This document shows positions 11,066 through 25,100 of a DNA stretch of 64,000 nt, in pieces (position 1 is the stretch's first letter; the number at the start of each line of letters is the position of its first letter). Below the pieces are notes generated by a model. The model had not been told where the DNA came from, searched no databases, and saw only the letters and a program-made list of their open reading frames with translations. Origin of the DNA: Lophius americanus (Eukaryota; Chordata; Actinopteri; Lophiiformes; Lophiidae). The translations under genes and the position numbers were made by a program. The DNA lies in NCBI GenBank assembly GCA_037951165.1, contig JBBDHG010000009.1, positions 7,777,001-7,841,000 on the forward strand, written 5' to 3'.

Positions 11066-14000
11066 AGCGTATGTCTCTTTGTGTGTACCCATGCTGACCT
11101 GAGCGAGGATGTTCTGTTCCCTCATGAGTTTCTGCCTCTCTCTGTTGGGTGTAGAGATGGCCACAGATAGAACCTCCTGGCCGTTGTTTAGTACCACACA
11201 CACAAAGAAAACCAGGTCCTCCAGAAGCTTAGTCACAAACCTTAGTACATATAAAGGCAAAAAATAACATTAAATCTTTAGATATACACCATACTGTGTA
11301 TATCCATGTTATCATTTATTTGTCTTTACCTTCTCTCATTCTGAGCAATGTTGCCATACCGGAGCTTCTTCACAGTGGACTCAAGGACCTTACTGGCATC
11401 GTTGGCAAAGTCTAAGTCTCTGACCTCCGACAGCGGAACGGACACAATGGCAAAAGCCTCTTTGTCCTCTTTAGTGGGGCAGGTGCCAATCTATTGCAAG
11501 TAAAAGTATTTCCCAAGTCATGCATCCATGTTTGTTTGAAATGACTGTCAACAAGAATGGGCGAGGGTGTGAAGAGACCTTGAGCATAACCGGGCGCTCC
11601 TCTTCTCCATCGATAGGGATGTTAGTGCTCGTCACCCAGGTGTTGGTGCACAGGTGCCTAAGTCTCACGTAGGAGTTTCTATGGAAGAGTGGGATGAGTC
11701 ATTTCTAACACAAATGATTGGAGTAATTGATGATGACTTGATTTAAACCATGTAATGATGTCACATACATCCACTGTTAAAATATGTCTAGTTGTTATAT
11801 GGATTATATAGAAACTACTTCACAAATTTTCAGGAATCAGGATTTGGATGTAATAACCCATTAAGATTTGGAGTGGATTCAGATCATTATTGGATCTTGA
11901 GAGAGACAACCAATTAAGTCAAAAGTTAAAGAGAGTTTATCAGAGATATGCATTAGGTATAGAAATGAGTGATACAATTTTGAGGAAGAATCCACCAGCT
12001 GTATGGATGCCTCATAGTTTCAGTGTTTGTTTTCATGGTAATAGAATTTAGCTATATATAAAGGTTTTGCATGAGCACTGATCAAACATATCATTAAAAA
12101 TACCTGAAAAATATTATGTAGATTCCCTATATGCAACCTAAACTGAACTACAATGCACTCCGTCTGCCACATTTCTACAACCCGCATTCAATCAGCAATT
12201 TGCGGGATCGAACAACAGAGACGGCACAAAGTTTATCAATGAGCCTTGAGCTTCCCTGACCCTGTCGCTGGTTGGCTTTCTTAGTCCATTTTGCATATTA
12301 TGTTGTGTCTTCAGGTTACAACATTTATGACCGTATACCAGCAAAACTTATATTCCTATCAACATTGGCTATTCTTTGTGTTCGATTAATGTTACCAAGA
12401 TATTACTATTTATATGAATGGTGAAAATGATACCTGCTGAGTATGAGCATATTAGAATTTAGCTCAATGCACTGCTGGATCTAAGAACATTCTATCAGAG
12501 CTTTTAGTATGCTGAAAGAATATAATTACAAAATAGATATATATTAAACTCATGCCAATTAGTAACTTTAACCAGAACTACTATTTCAATTTCCCTTTTT
12601 TTGAAGTGAGGGGGTGTCCGTTTATTTCAAATTGTGCCATTATTAAGAACAAAACAATATTTTAAGTGAAGAATTATTGAAACCTTTTAAAAAATGAGTA
12701 AAATGAGTTACAAAAAAAGTATTTTGTTTCTACACAACTTCTTAGATTCAAATTATGAAAAAAACCCAACAACCTTTAATTCAAGTAACAAAAAAAAAAA
12801 AAAACACCATTACATTTGTAACATAAAACTTACTTCCAAACAAATATACCTACCACAATTTTTGGTACCCCTAGGAATTCCTGTGATTAAAAAGTAACAG
12901 GCATATTTCCATTACAATTTTATATTTTTAGGTTCACCTGTTTGAGTAGGACCCTGAAGAGGTGAACAATGACTTCCTTTTTACTCAGGTATAAATATGA
13001 GGTAGCACAGGTCTAATTCTCTTTCACATTGTTCATAATAGGAAAGACAATTGAACATAGCAATGATGTGCAAATGAAATTTGTACAGCCGCAAAAATCT
13101 GGCAATAGATAGTTAGCTAATACAGCTAGATGAATAATAAGAAGCTTAAAGAGACTGAAGATGTTTCGAAATCAGCCTGAAAGTGTCCCCAAATCTGTCC
13201 CCAAACACAGGACGGTTCTACTGGCAAAGGACTTTGCAGCTAGAGAACAGCAGATGACAATTCAATCTTGAACTCAGAAAATCTCCCTAACCATCATCAG
13301 ATGGCACCTACACCAACACAAGCTGGTTGGGAGGGTAACAAGAAAAAAGCCTCTGCTGTCATCCACACAAATGTTTAAGCGCCTACAGTTTACCAAACAC
13401 CACTTTCAATGGAAAAGGGTCATAGGCCACATGAGACCAAAGTAACGCTTTTTGGCAACAATTATCAAAGATGGTATAGCAAGAAATAAAGCCATAGAGC
13501 AAAGTATTTAATACCCACTGTAAGTCTGGTGGATCAGTGATGCTGTGGGGATGTCTTTTCTTCCAAAGGCCATTGACATCTTGTTAAAATACAGGTAACC
13601 ATGGACATCAAATACCAGAAGATATCGCATGAAACTTAATAGTCACGGTCAGGAAACTTACTGTTGGCCGTAGATGGCCCTTCCAGCAGAATAATGATCT
13701 GAAGCACACCTCAAAATCAACCAAGAATGGTCCGGAGATCACAAAATAAAGGTTTTGCCATGGCCATCATAATCTGAAGGATTTTGAGAGTTTCTGATTG
13801 GATTCAGATCTTCTCCAAGAGTTCTCAAACCTCATCACACACCACAAAAGGAGACTCAGGGCTCTTATTGTGGCAAAAGGGGGCTGCACAAAATATCAAA
13901 TGCAGGCTATGGCAATAATTGTGGCAAAAAATTTGTTTTATGTTATGAATGTGGTTTTTAATTTATTCGTTACTGGTACAGACAAAATAAAAATAAAAAT

Positions 14001-16114
14001 TGCATTCATTCTGGAGGGCACTGTCCTTTTTGAAGATTCACAAAATCTTAGGGTTAAGCTTTGGAAAACTGAATCATCTCATTCTAATCTAAACTGGTCT
14101 GTTCAATGCTCAGAATTCTAGTGAAAAAAAGTACTCATGGATAAAACTGAAGAAGATGCCCTTGTGTGAGTGACTGACCTGGGCACAAGACAGTCGGCAC
14201 GCTGCAGAGTGGTGGCATCGAGTTCGAACAGAGAGGCTATGTCATTCCCATGGGGAACAGAAACCAAGGTGAAAGCAATCTTCTCTGCTGCTTGATGTCT
14301 CCTCTTGGAAAACACAATGTCTGTCTCATTCTGCAGCACATACACACACACACACACACAAAATAGAAGTTAGTGTTGGCAGGCTTATAGAAAACATCCA
14401 TTCAAGTTATATAAGTCTGATTATCCTAGCAAGAAATACAATAACAATCCTAATAAAAGAATGATACACGCTAACCTTGGTCACATGAGACTGGTCACAC
14501 TGCTGCCAGTGTGATCAATGTGTCTGCCATGTTTCTAGGGGCTAGTATGGGCTGCAACCCAATCATACCTCAACAGGGATTATGTTGTAAACTTTAATTC
14601 ATTACTTGAATGAAGCAATTCATACATTTAATGCACCGTCCATTTTATACTATATTCATTTTTTAATTTTGATATTATGCATTGATTTTTGTGACTGCAT
14701 GCTTTGCACTAATGTACCAGGGGAAATTCCTTGTCAGTGTGACTTCCTTTGCAATACACCGTATTCTGATTCTTAATCTGATCTATAAAATATCAAGAAT
14801 AATAGCATATGCCCATTTAAAACTTAAAACAATGAATGAAATTGCTTATTTTACTGATCAACTATGAAAAAACTCAAATTATTATTACAATTAGTGGACT
14901 AATCGAAAATGATTCCACTAACTTTACACATAACTTATTTCAGCAAGTTCAAACAAAATTGCAACAGCTTTTCTTTGCCATATGAGAGTAAATGGTAGAT
15001 CGACTGTACCTATATATAGCGTTTTTCTAGCCCGCACGACAGACTAGAAACGAGTCAGCATTAACCCATTCACACAAACATTGAGGCAGTGATGATAAAG
15101 GTTGCCATGTAAAGCGCCACATGCTCATCATGAGCGGAAACCAATCACCCATCATTCCTACAACAGTGGAACAGACATTGGGAACAACTTGGGGTTCAGT
15201 ATCTTGCTCAACGACACTTCGACATGTGGTCTGCAGTGGTCGGAGATTGAACCACCCACCCTCAGATAAGTGGACAACCACTCTACCAACTGAGCCACCA
15301 TCGCCCCAAAAGTTGTTGATAAAAGATGTAATACAGTAACAATGAGCACAATTGTTTTTTTCCTTCGTGGCCTGACAGTCATTTATTCTCTGTAACGCTT
15401 AGCCTGTTCAGAGTGGTTGGGGGCTGTAGCCTATCCCAGCTGACATTTGGCGAGAGCGGGATACACCCTGGACAAGGCGCTTGTTCACTACAGGGCTGAC
15501 ACATATAGCGACAGAAAACCTTTCATCAATCTTAAAGCCAAAATTAAAACATAAATGGGTACAAAACAACAGTCCAGTAGATAATAATCAGATATTTATG
15601 AATAATCAAATTTCTTATAGTTGTACAGGGGGGGAAAAGAAGGTGCAGTCAAAACCCTTTAATCTATTCCCCAAGAAACAACCGATGGTAAGAATAGTTT
15701 CTTTACATACTCTATTTTATTGTGGCATTTATTAATTTATGATCTGAAGACACTGTAAATTTTACAAATGACAAAATGACAAATTATTTGGTCAAGCATG
15801 TTTTTAAACACTAAAATATCATACATATAAAATTATTCCATGATCAAATAACATTAAATGAATCATAATGACAACAAAGACTTAGAGGGTATGTATGCAT
15901 GTTTTATATAATTTCGACCCTCATTAGACTTTATTTTGGTAGTCACTTTTGTTAAATTTACATAATTCTGTACATAAAGTATTTTTATGTCATAATATGC
16001 CAAAATAATATTACTACTTTAGAAATTTTTACAAACTCGAGTTATTTCTGGCTCTCCCGAGACACAGTGACATCTAGAGAATATCTTTTTAGCTTAAGTT
16101 ATCTTCTCCGAGTA

Positions 16115-16154
<40 letters not shown>

Positions 16155-19100
16155 ATTTAATTTATAATGCACTTTACATTTGGATCAAATCTCAAAGTGC
16201 TACAAAGTAAAAGCAGATAAAAGCATCAATAAAAAAAACTAACTTATAAAATAAAAAAAGAACTATATAAAAGCCTGACCAAAAAGCAGCAATGTTAATT
16301 AAGGTTATAGGTTCTGCTAAAAAGGAAAGTTTTAAGTCCTTTTTTAAATGTGTCAGTCGTCAGTGGAGCCCTGAGATGGTCAGGGAGGGCATTCCCGATC
16401 ACCCATGGTGCTGAACTTAGTCCGGGCAAGGAGGAGGCGGTATGAGTGGGTAGAACGGAGGGATCGTGTTGAGGTCAGTGGGGTGAGTAGTTCTTTTAGG
16501 TAGGGGGGTGCGTTACCATGGATGAGTGAGGAGAGAGATCTTATAATCAATCTTGGTGGAGATGGGAAGCCAATGAAGGGAATGAAGAACGGGGGTGATG
16601 TGTTCGTGTTTACGCACTCTCATCAGGATCCTTGCGGCACTGTTTTGAACATACTGAAGTCTTTGAAGACTTTTATCAGGGATCCCGATGAGAAGTGCGT
16701 TACAGTAATCCAGTCGGGAGGAGACGAACGCGTGGACCATCTTTTCAGCATCACTCAAGGTGAGTGAAGAACGGAGTTTGGAAATATTTCTGAGATGGTG
16801 AAAGGAGATCTTGCAGACATGTGTAGCCATGGCATTGTAGACATGGCTGCAACAAGTTCAGTCAAGTGGCAAATATTTTTAAAGAAAGAGTGACTCCTAA
16901 ATGTGCTTGACTAAACAGTTGAGTAGGACATCAAAGGGTTGCTATGCCAATGTATTGGCATATTACTTAAGATTAAATGAAAGTAAGTGTTAAAAAGCCA
17001 GTGTCGTTAAATGCACAAGGATTTTATATCGAGCATCATATAGTCTATATCTTTCATCACAAAAGATGTCGCCTAAAATCCATAACTGAAGACAGTTGGA
17101 TTTGGCCCAAGCTCTGCTGTCACAACAGAATATTAAAGAAGTGCACAGCAATGAAGCCAGACAGGCATGAGGCCCATTTGTATGGTGTGCTTGACTTGCA
17201 GTAGTCGGCAGTGTGCAGATGCAGAAAGGCTTAATTTCTCCCACTGTTCTATGCTTGTCAATGGAAAGCTCCCAAGAGCTGCCAGCCACTCACTTCTCTA
17301 TCCTCCCACTCTCCTCCCCTCTGCTGGTGACTCACCCCACAAGCTTAGCACAATCAAGTTGAGCATAGCAGACAGCACGTCTGCCTCCCCTCCATCCCCT
17401 CTCGCAGGGCACCCCCACACCCAGACGTTATGTAAGGAGCCCACTGTGTGTCTGATAGTCAGCGTGCAAGGCTGAGAGGGTTTGTGTGTGTGTGTTTCTG
17501 TAAAATATAGATGCTCAAGGAAGCTAGGAACTGAACAAAATGTCTAGATATATATACAGAGTGTGTGCCGGTACTTTGTGATGTGAGACAACTGTTGGTT
17601 CTCCATAACAAAAGGATGGGGAAACAGAGAAGGTTCTAAAGTTAGACAGTCAAGAAACATCCACTGAGATCATTTATTATTCAGTCGAGTGAGATCTGAA
17701 TAATTTTAATAAACAGGTCCTGCATTACAAATATAAACTTTATATATATTATATATTTATATATATTATATGTGGAAGAAACCGTTAGAGGGAGTCTGAG
17801 ATTCAGCGTAAGTGATATTGCAGCTGAATGTGCTGTTTGGCTCACCTCTCCTTTAGGCTCCACCAGGCCGTCTTTGAATTCAAGGTTCACCTGCAGACAA
17901 ACTGAGTGGTCAGTGACCTCAAATATAGAGTGCTCTGGTGAGAATCATGTAATTATATCCCCATAACCCATACCCAGACTAATCAAGAGCAAAAGCTGGG
18001 TGACAGTGGCCATGTTAATGGATATACTGCCCTCTACAGCACATCACTTAAAATCCGATTCAACTGAGCTTATTCAGAAACAGAAGAGTTGAAAAGACAG
18101 TGGGAAAAAGTTGATTAGGACATAACAATCATTACTACAAGCAACTTTCTAAAAGTTCTTAAGCAGCTGCAAAATTAAATGGATGAAAACAGAAACATTA
18201 CAAAGACATGTCAGGGGTTGAAGAATTGACCTGACCTCAGCTGCGAGGTAATTCCCAGTTGCCAGGTGTTTGAAGCGGAAAAGACTGTTCCACTGGCCAG
18301 CTCCACCTCTGCAGGGATCATAGTGCACAACCTGGAAAAAGAGACATAAAGTAAGGAGCATTATAATAATAACAAATAATAATACATTTAATTTATAACG
18401 CACTTTACATTTGGATCAAATCTCAAAGTGCTACAAAGTAAAAGCAGATAAAAGCATCAATAAAAAATGTAATATTAATTATATAAAAATATGAGCAAAA
18501 AGCAGCATTGTTAATTATATTATATTCATTGTTGTTATAAATTAAAGGTTATAGGTTCTGCAAAAAAGGAAAGTTTTGAGTCCTTTTTTAAACATCACAG
18601 TCGTGACGTGACGTCTGTGGGGCCCTCAGATGGTCAGGGAGGGCATTCCACAGACGAGAGGCAGCAGAACAGAAGGCCCGATCACCCATGGTGCTGAGCT
18701 TAGTCCGGGGAAGGAGGAGGCGGTATGAGTGGGTAGAACGGAGGGATTGTGTTGAGGTCAGTGGGGTGAGTAGTTCTTTTAGGTAGGGGGGTGCGTTACC
18801 ATGGATGCACTGGTGAGTGAGGAGAGAGATCTTATAATCAATCCTGGTGGAGATGGGAAGCCAATGAAGGGAATGAAGAACAGGGTTGATGTGTCTGTAT
18901 TTATGAACTCTCGTCAGGATCCTTGCAGCACTGTTTTGAACATACTGAAGTCTTTGAAGACTTTGACCAGGGATCCCGATGAGAAGTGCATTACAGTAAT
19001 CCAGTCATATGCCATTATATGCCTAGAAATATCATTGTGTGCCCAACGTTTATGATGTTTTCTGTCCCCTGCAAGAATCTGTTTCAGTGTCAGCTTTCAT

Positions 19101-22100
19101 CCAACTGGTGTGAAAAAGTGAAGAGGGAATTTTAAAGCACTAGCAATACTTTTCAGTTTATGTCAGAATGGACATTACAGCATTGAAAACATTACTTATT
19201 TTTTTCAGTAGAGAGAACTACGGAGTCATGGAGGGGACATGGATGACAAAAAAAATGTTAAACGTGCATGCATGTATCATATTATTAAAGAAGTTAGTTA
19301 ACGATTTCTGTGATTTTAAGTGACAGTAAATCACAGACCGTACCCAACAGGTACGCATAGCTTAACTTTCAGCACATGGTACAGATGTCATTCTAGTCTT
19401 TCACTACGGTGTCAAGGCAAGAGTGTCTATTTGAGAAGAACAACATTGGATATCTATTTTTCATACAGACAAAAGAAAAAGACAAAAGTCAACAACTGAT
19501 ATGTTAAAATTCTTAAATAGTGGCATGAACACAAGCAGGAACCTCAATTCAGTGAAAACAGATAAGAGGAATACGCGATAAAATAGACAGTTGAACTCTG
19601 AGAAATAAGGCAGACAAAATTGTGTAATTATTGCCAAAATTTGTGAGAATAGGTCCTTATTCAGAAGGGAATTGCAATTACTAAGTTTTATAATGAGCTG
19701 GGGTTGTTTAGGAGTGTCTTTTGTTGATTTTGGTTGGTCTATTTCAGTTTCATTTTGTCCATAAACTACGTTTTAACACCAGAATATAATATATGAGTAG
19801 ACGGCAATGAGGGGGGACAAACCTCTACAACGAAGCTTAGCCTCCACATTATGTAATTGACCCTAAAAGCAACAGTCCCATGACAGTTTGACCCTCATTA
19901 CATGAGCTTAGTGAGACCCGTAGAATTTGAATCACTTTAATATAATATCAATATGTTTGATAGTGGTTGAAGAACAAATATATTTGAATGATGGTTGTTT
20001 TCAGGATCTAGCTCAGTAACTTTAGTAGAAACATGAAAGAAATTAGTACAGTCTCAATGACTATCTGATGTAAGTTGTATGTCTGTTGTATTATTATCTC
20101 ACAGTTTTGAATTCTCATGAGCACTATGAATTTAAACAGTCTGCATCATTACTCCGGAATACACTTGTGTGATGTCCAGTTGATGTTATAGGATGAAATC
20201 ATGTTATTTTTGTGTAAATATTGGGGATTGTGGCTGTATATGAAGTTAGAGGCAAATCGCTTGCAGAGGCATCAACCCGATAATCTAATTGATTGTTCCT
20301 TGGGCTAAACGCTACTTCTTCAAAAACTTTAAAAATGTAATCAAAATGGCTGCATTTATAAGTTTTGGAGAAATCCTTCAAAAAAAGGGAGACAGGTACA
20401 GACAAAGCAAGGTGAGCTAAAACATTACCAACTTGGTGATGTTAACATATTCTGTACTTAAAAAGAATGATTTTGCAAGAATATCCATGGTTTTAAAGAG
20501 ATATTGTTCATATATAGGTGTGTTTTACCTCTATCTCCCACAGAGCTTTGGAGCTTGTGGCGGAGGTGGCAGATTGGCGCAGTGTGGTCCTGAGGAAGAC
20601 ATGTTGCTGTTGCTTGTACTCATCACAGGTCAGAAACTTCTCCTGCTCAGCGTGAAACAACCTCACCACATCTCCCTGGGGACACATTCAAAATATTAGA
20701 CCGCTTCAATCAAACAACCTCTTTGCCCTGATGTCTTGCACACGATATGCAGTCCTGCTCAAAATATGCCCTTAAGAAACCAATATAAATGATTTAGGAA
20801 TGAAGAAGTCAACATACTCCTTTTAGGACATCTTCCCTGTAGTCACTGAACTTCATGAACAAGGTGACCTTCCAGCTGGTATTGCAGCTGACAGCATTGA
20901 CCTGCAGCGTAACGCAGACAGGAAGGGGCAAACAAAAAATGTAATTAATATTTTTTATACACAAATTGCCTTTTAGGCATGCATAAATATGTTTCACTGT
21001 CGATATAAACAACATGCGATTAACTGGTCCCACCTCTTTGCAGCCGGAGTTGTCCAGAAGTTCAATGTTACTTGCATGAAGAGGTTGTCCTGCATTCACT
21101 GGCATTAGCACCACCTTGTCTCCAACCACCACCTAGAATCCAGTTAAAAGACAGTCATATCCAACTTGATGACACTGGTTTTTAAACTTCCAGCAGTGTT
21201 CAAATGGACCAAACAGTCAGTAGGAGTGTGTCCATGCACAAGTTTTGGCTAAGATCTGCAAACATCCTCATATTTAAGCGTTATGTAACAGCAACAGGCT
21301 TGGTTTCGCGTAAGAAACAAATTTATTCATACTGTGGTGATGTGAATGCAACAGACACAGTAAATCATATTGTAATACTACTAAAATAAGTCATGCTCAC
21401 CTAACTTTAATCTAAAATATGCTTGACTCTACACCTTACAAGCACACTTTGGCCTGAGAAATGGGTGGTTCATCACACACATTCCATTGTCATGATGGAA
21501 TATTTGAGAGCATTTTAAATACGATGAAGCAACATCAGTGACATACAATAGATATAAACAAGCTGGATGTTTTTAAAGGGCAACATGAAAGCTTACATGC
21601 AAAGTGAGGGTTGGTGCATCCATGCTTTGTACATGATATTCTATGTCTTTCCAAATAATGAACAAACATCATGCACAATCAAGAGCAATACCTTTAACCA
21701 TAGGATGCTAAAGCCACAGGAAAAGGACAAAATCAGAAGTGTTACTGGAACAGGAAAAACATTGAACCGACAGTGTATAGGATGAAAACATCAGCTCCAG
21801 CACCAAACAAAATCTGCTGCACATTTAACGCAGAAGAATGTTAATTTTATGTATTTTCTGTCAATAGAAATTGTGTGTGGCAAGTGAAGTGAAAGGAAAC
21901 CTACATTATCTCCTTCACTTCGGAGCTTCCAGAAGGGCTGAATATAGAACCAGGAGCCCTCGTTCCCAGCTGGGTCCAAAGACACCCGCATGGCATTCTT
22001 CTCGAGTAGAGCAGGAAGCCGCTTGTTCACCGTCAGGTACTTATTACTCTTAATGTGCAGGAGCTGAAAAAGGATCAGGGAGTTCAAATACTACAAGAGC

Positions 22101-25100
22101 AAGGGTGAAGGGCATGTTTAGATCAGAAGTACTATAGATATGCTTTGTCAGGAAAAAACATCCAATGTCATATAGTCTCTTAAATAAAAGTATAAAAACT
22201 CATAAGGTTCGCTAAACAGTTTCCTAAGTAGAGTTACAAGTAGCACATTCACAATATATCTGTTGTCCAGCAAACTTCGAAAATATTAAAAATCAGTGTT
22301 AGGGTAAACAATTTATTTGAGATTTAGTTAACACTAAAGACGATCAGATTTTTTAAACAGAGCCTATGAAACGTTTGGCTTTTCTGTTCTTTTTTTAAAA
22401 ATCAATCCAACAATTGTGCAAATAGTTGCCCATTCATTTCATGTCAATAACTCAGCAAATTGTTTCAGCTCTATTTATTCTACAGTATAAACAGATATTT
22501 ATTTAACGCCGGTCATTTCTATAATGTTCAAACTTTTTAGTTTGTAAATGAATCACTAACTTAAGCTATAAAATATGTTTTACAACAGTACACTTATTAG
22601 CGACAGCATAAATATGAGTTAGCGGTTCTTGTGTTGTGGCTGATGGTGTGGGTTATATCTTTCATAATTTATGGCACTGTACTATAATAACAAAATCATT
22701 GTTTGGACATGTGTTTCAAGAACCTGTGGATAAACACCAATCAGCCACAATATTTAAATCAGTTCTAATGCTGTTGGCTGATAAGTATATATTACCATCT
22801 GAATTGTTGTGTAGCAGATATAAATATAAATTCAAATAAAATAAAAATACAAGAAAATACTCAATGAGAATTTTGACTATATTTCATTAAATTTCAACTA
22901 GTATAAAGAAATTCTTCCAAATTGCAGAGTCCTCCTTCCAATTACTAATAGAAAGCAGGAGCTAAATTATAACATTGTTTGAAGTCAACAAAGCACCCAT
23001 TTGCATATTTGCTTTTCTCACTTCAGTTTTGATAATCAGAGAGTACAAATATAACATTGAGCCTTGCAAAATGTGTAATGGGTATCTAAAATTGGATGAC
23101 AGTAACATAACCTGGGTAAACAAGAAAACAAGGCATTTAGACTCACAACATTCTGGCGCCACAAGTGTTTGGTAAAGAGATGGGCTGTACCTGGATGACA
23201 TTACTGTATTTGACAACATCTCCAAGGAGTTTCTTGTTCTCTGACTCGTTCTGCTTCTGCTCCAGTTCAGCTGCATGCTGAGTCATAAAAGAGAGACTTA
23301 ACTCTTGCTTTGGGATTCAAAAAACATTTCTAGAGACAGATGTGATTTAAAATGTTCTACCTGCAACTTCTTAAAAAGATCTCCTTGTGTGTTGTTGTGT
23401 CCCTGTTTTCCTTGTTTAGCCTTCCAGAATTGCTTCTGGGCAGAGTATCGGTTCATGGGACACACTTTAAAAAGGCAATCTGGAGAGGCAAAGAAGCATT
23501 CAGGCACATAGGAGTCACCTCTCCGAGCCAGCTTAAATGATATCTAAGGGTCTTAAGTGGTGACACAGCATTTTTTGGGTTATTTACGCACCAGAGACCT
23601 TTAGAGTCTCTAAAACAAATCCTTAAAGGTTCTCCATTACATCAGTGTTTTGTTATACAACATTGAGCGCACAGGATCTAGTCAGCCTTGACAGTTGGGT
23701 AAAAACTGACTAATTGTGTGTGTTAGCCAATGTTTCACACCTTGAACCAGTGTGATTAAACTTGTACAAACCTCTGAACTTTTTGGGAGGGTTTGCCAGG
23801 TCTCCAGCATCAGGCTGGACCACACACCTGTCATCAACAAGCCTGTAGAGAAGCACAGAAGGACAGTAATTTAATTACTGTAACGTTTCTTTCATGCAAC
23901 TACTCTATTGGCCACCAAAGAAATAAATATTTACATGGAAACAACTGTATTTGTGTTCTGGTTTCACAGTTAAATGCAAACACACAATCCTGGGCAGGTC
24001 ATTTGAATACACGGTTCAAAACCACGCTTAACCCTACGGCTGCCGACAGGATAAAAAGCTGCATTAGAAACACAAAAATACGCCGGTACTGTGAACTATC
24101 AGGTCCAACTTGTTAGAGCTCTCCCATTGATCCTATGGAAAGTTCTGGATGGAGTCATCAATTTCAATGACATTTGGATCTACATTTTCCAGCCCAGCAG
24201 GTTTACCTGGCTTTCACAAAGCTTAGAGTGACAATTGATGGACGGAGAATGGAATAAAATAACTAGAAAGGCATTCAGTAGCATACATATCTCTGCAGAG
24301 GTCAGCAGTCAATATGGCTCAGGTTTCTCACGATGACATATAAATAAAATAAAAATATCACAGATTCAACCCAATGCAATGGTTCCTCTTGTGCAACAAT
24401 TTCCTACTTTTCCGCCTGACATGTAGTGTAAGCATAATTAATTGACATGAACAGTCAAGAAAAGTCTTCCCATGCAGCAGAAAAAAAAGAAACAATTCTT
24501 TTATTCACCCTCGGGTTTTTTGCTTCAATAAGTTTGAACTTTCCATCAAATTTCATGTCAATCTAGTAGTTTATGTGAAATCCAGCAAACAGACAAGCTG
24601 GTGAAAACAATATCTCCTTAACCACAGTAGTTTTAAGTTACAAAACCTTGTGCATGTTTCATTGAAAATTGAAATTCTCTGTAGCTTCTGCTTGAGGTTA
24701 CTAGAGTGGGCATCGCCACTGGAGGAAACCATGTGGTTCCTGTGTAGGGTTGATTAGAGGATATTGGAAGGCTGTCCAGTTTCTAACTTGTTTGACATCC
24801 AAGCCTTTTAAGTGCTAATTACTGACTATTTTACACTTTTTACATTTTATTTAGAGCTGCAACATCGATGGTTTTATTTGCACAGCAAGTGACTGGCATC
24901 CAAACTTATGAAAGTGGTTATGTGTAGTGGCCTAACTTCTACACATCTGATGTCCTTCCTTAGACCACTTTAGTGGTAAAAGGCTAAGGGACGTGCATGA
25001 GGAATGACGACCAGCCAACTTCGTCCGATCAGCTGTCCAAACAGCTGGAAACGTAATGCCGGTTCTGATAGAATGGTGTCTTAACACACAGTAAATCACA

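Larger units (their letters stand above)
10801..20675 (-). other. itpr2: ITPR2 exons 8-15: IP3-binding core (residues 238-571)
   Basis: This segment encodes the second beta-trefoil and the alpha-helical half of the ligand-binding core. The basic residues known from ITPR1 structures to grip IP3 phosphates are present. The RTTLR stretch is at residues 266-270. R504, R506, K508 and R511 lie in NRERQKLMRE (exon 14). Y567, R568 and K569 are at the end of exon 15. The numbers from the assembled exons equal ITPR1 numbering in the alpha domain, which supports the exon model. Leucine in RTTLRQ is the type 2/3 residue, where type 1 has glycine. Exon 10 (45 bp) occupies the site of the ITPR1 SI splice segment. 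Confidence 0.95.

Noticed and set aside
15230..15307. tRNA-like sequence with A and B boxes
   Set aside because: It is the head of a SINE with a body and tail, and it lacks a proper anticodon stem and acceptor pairing.
16522..19055. Two similar plus-strand open frames at 16522-16767 and 18801-19055, which looked like a duplicated gene
   Set aside because: They are the antisense of the LINE reverse transcriptase fragment. The conserved protein is on the minus strand.
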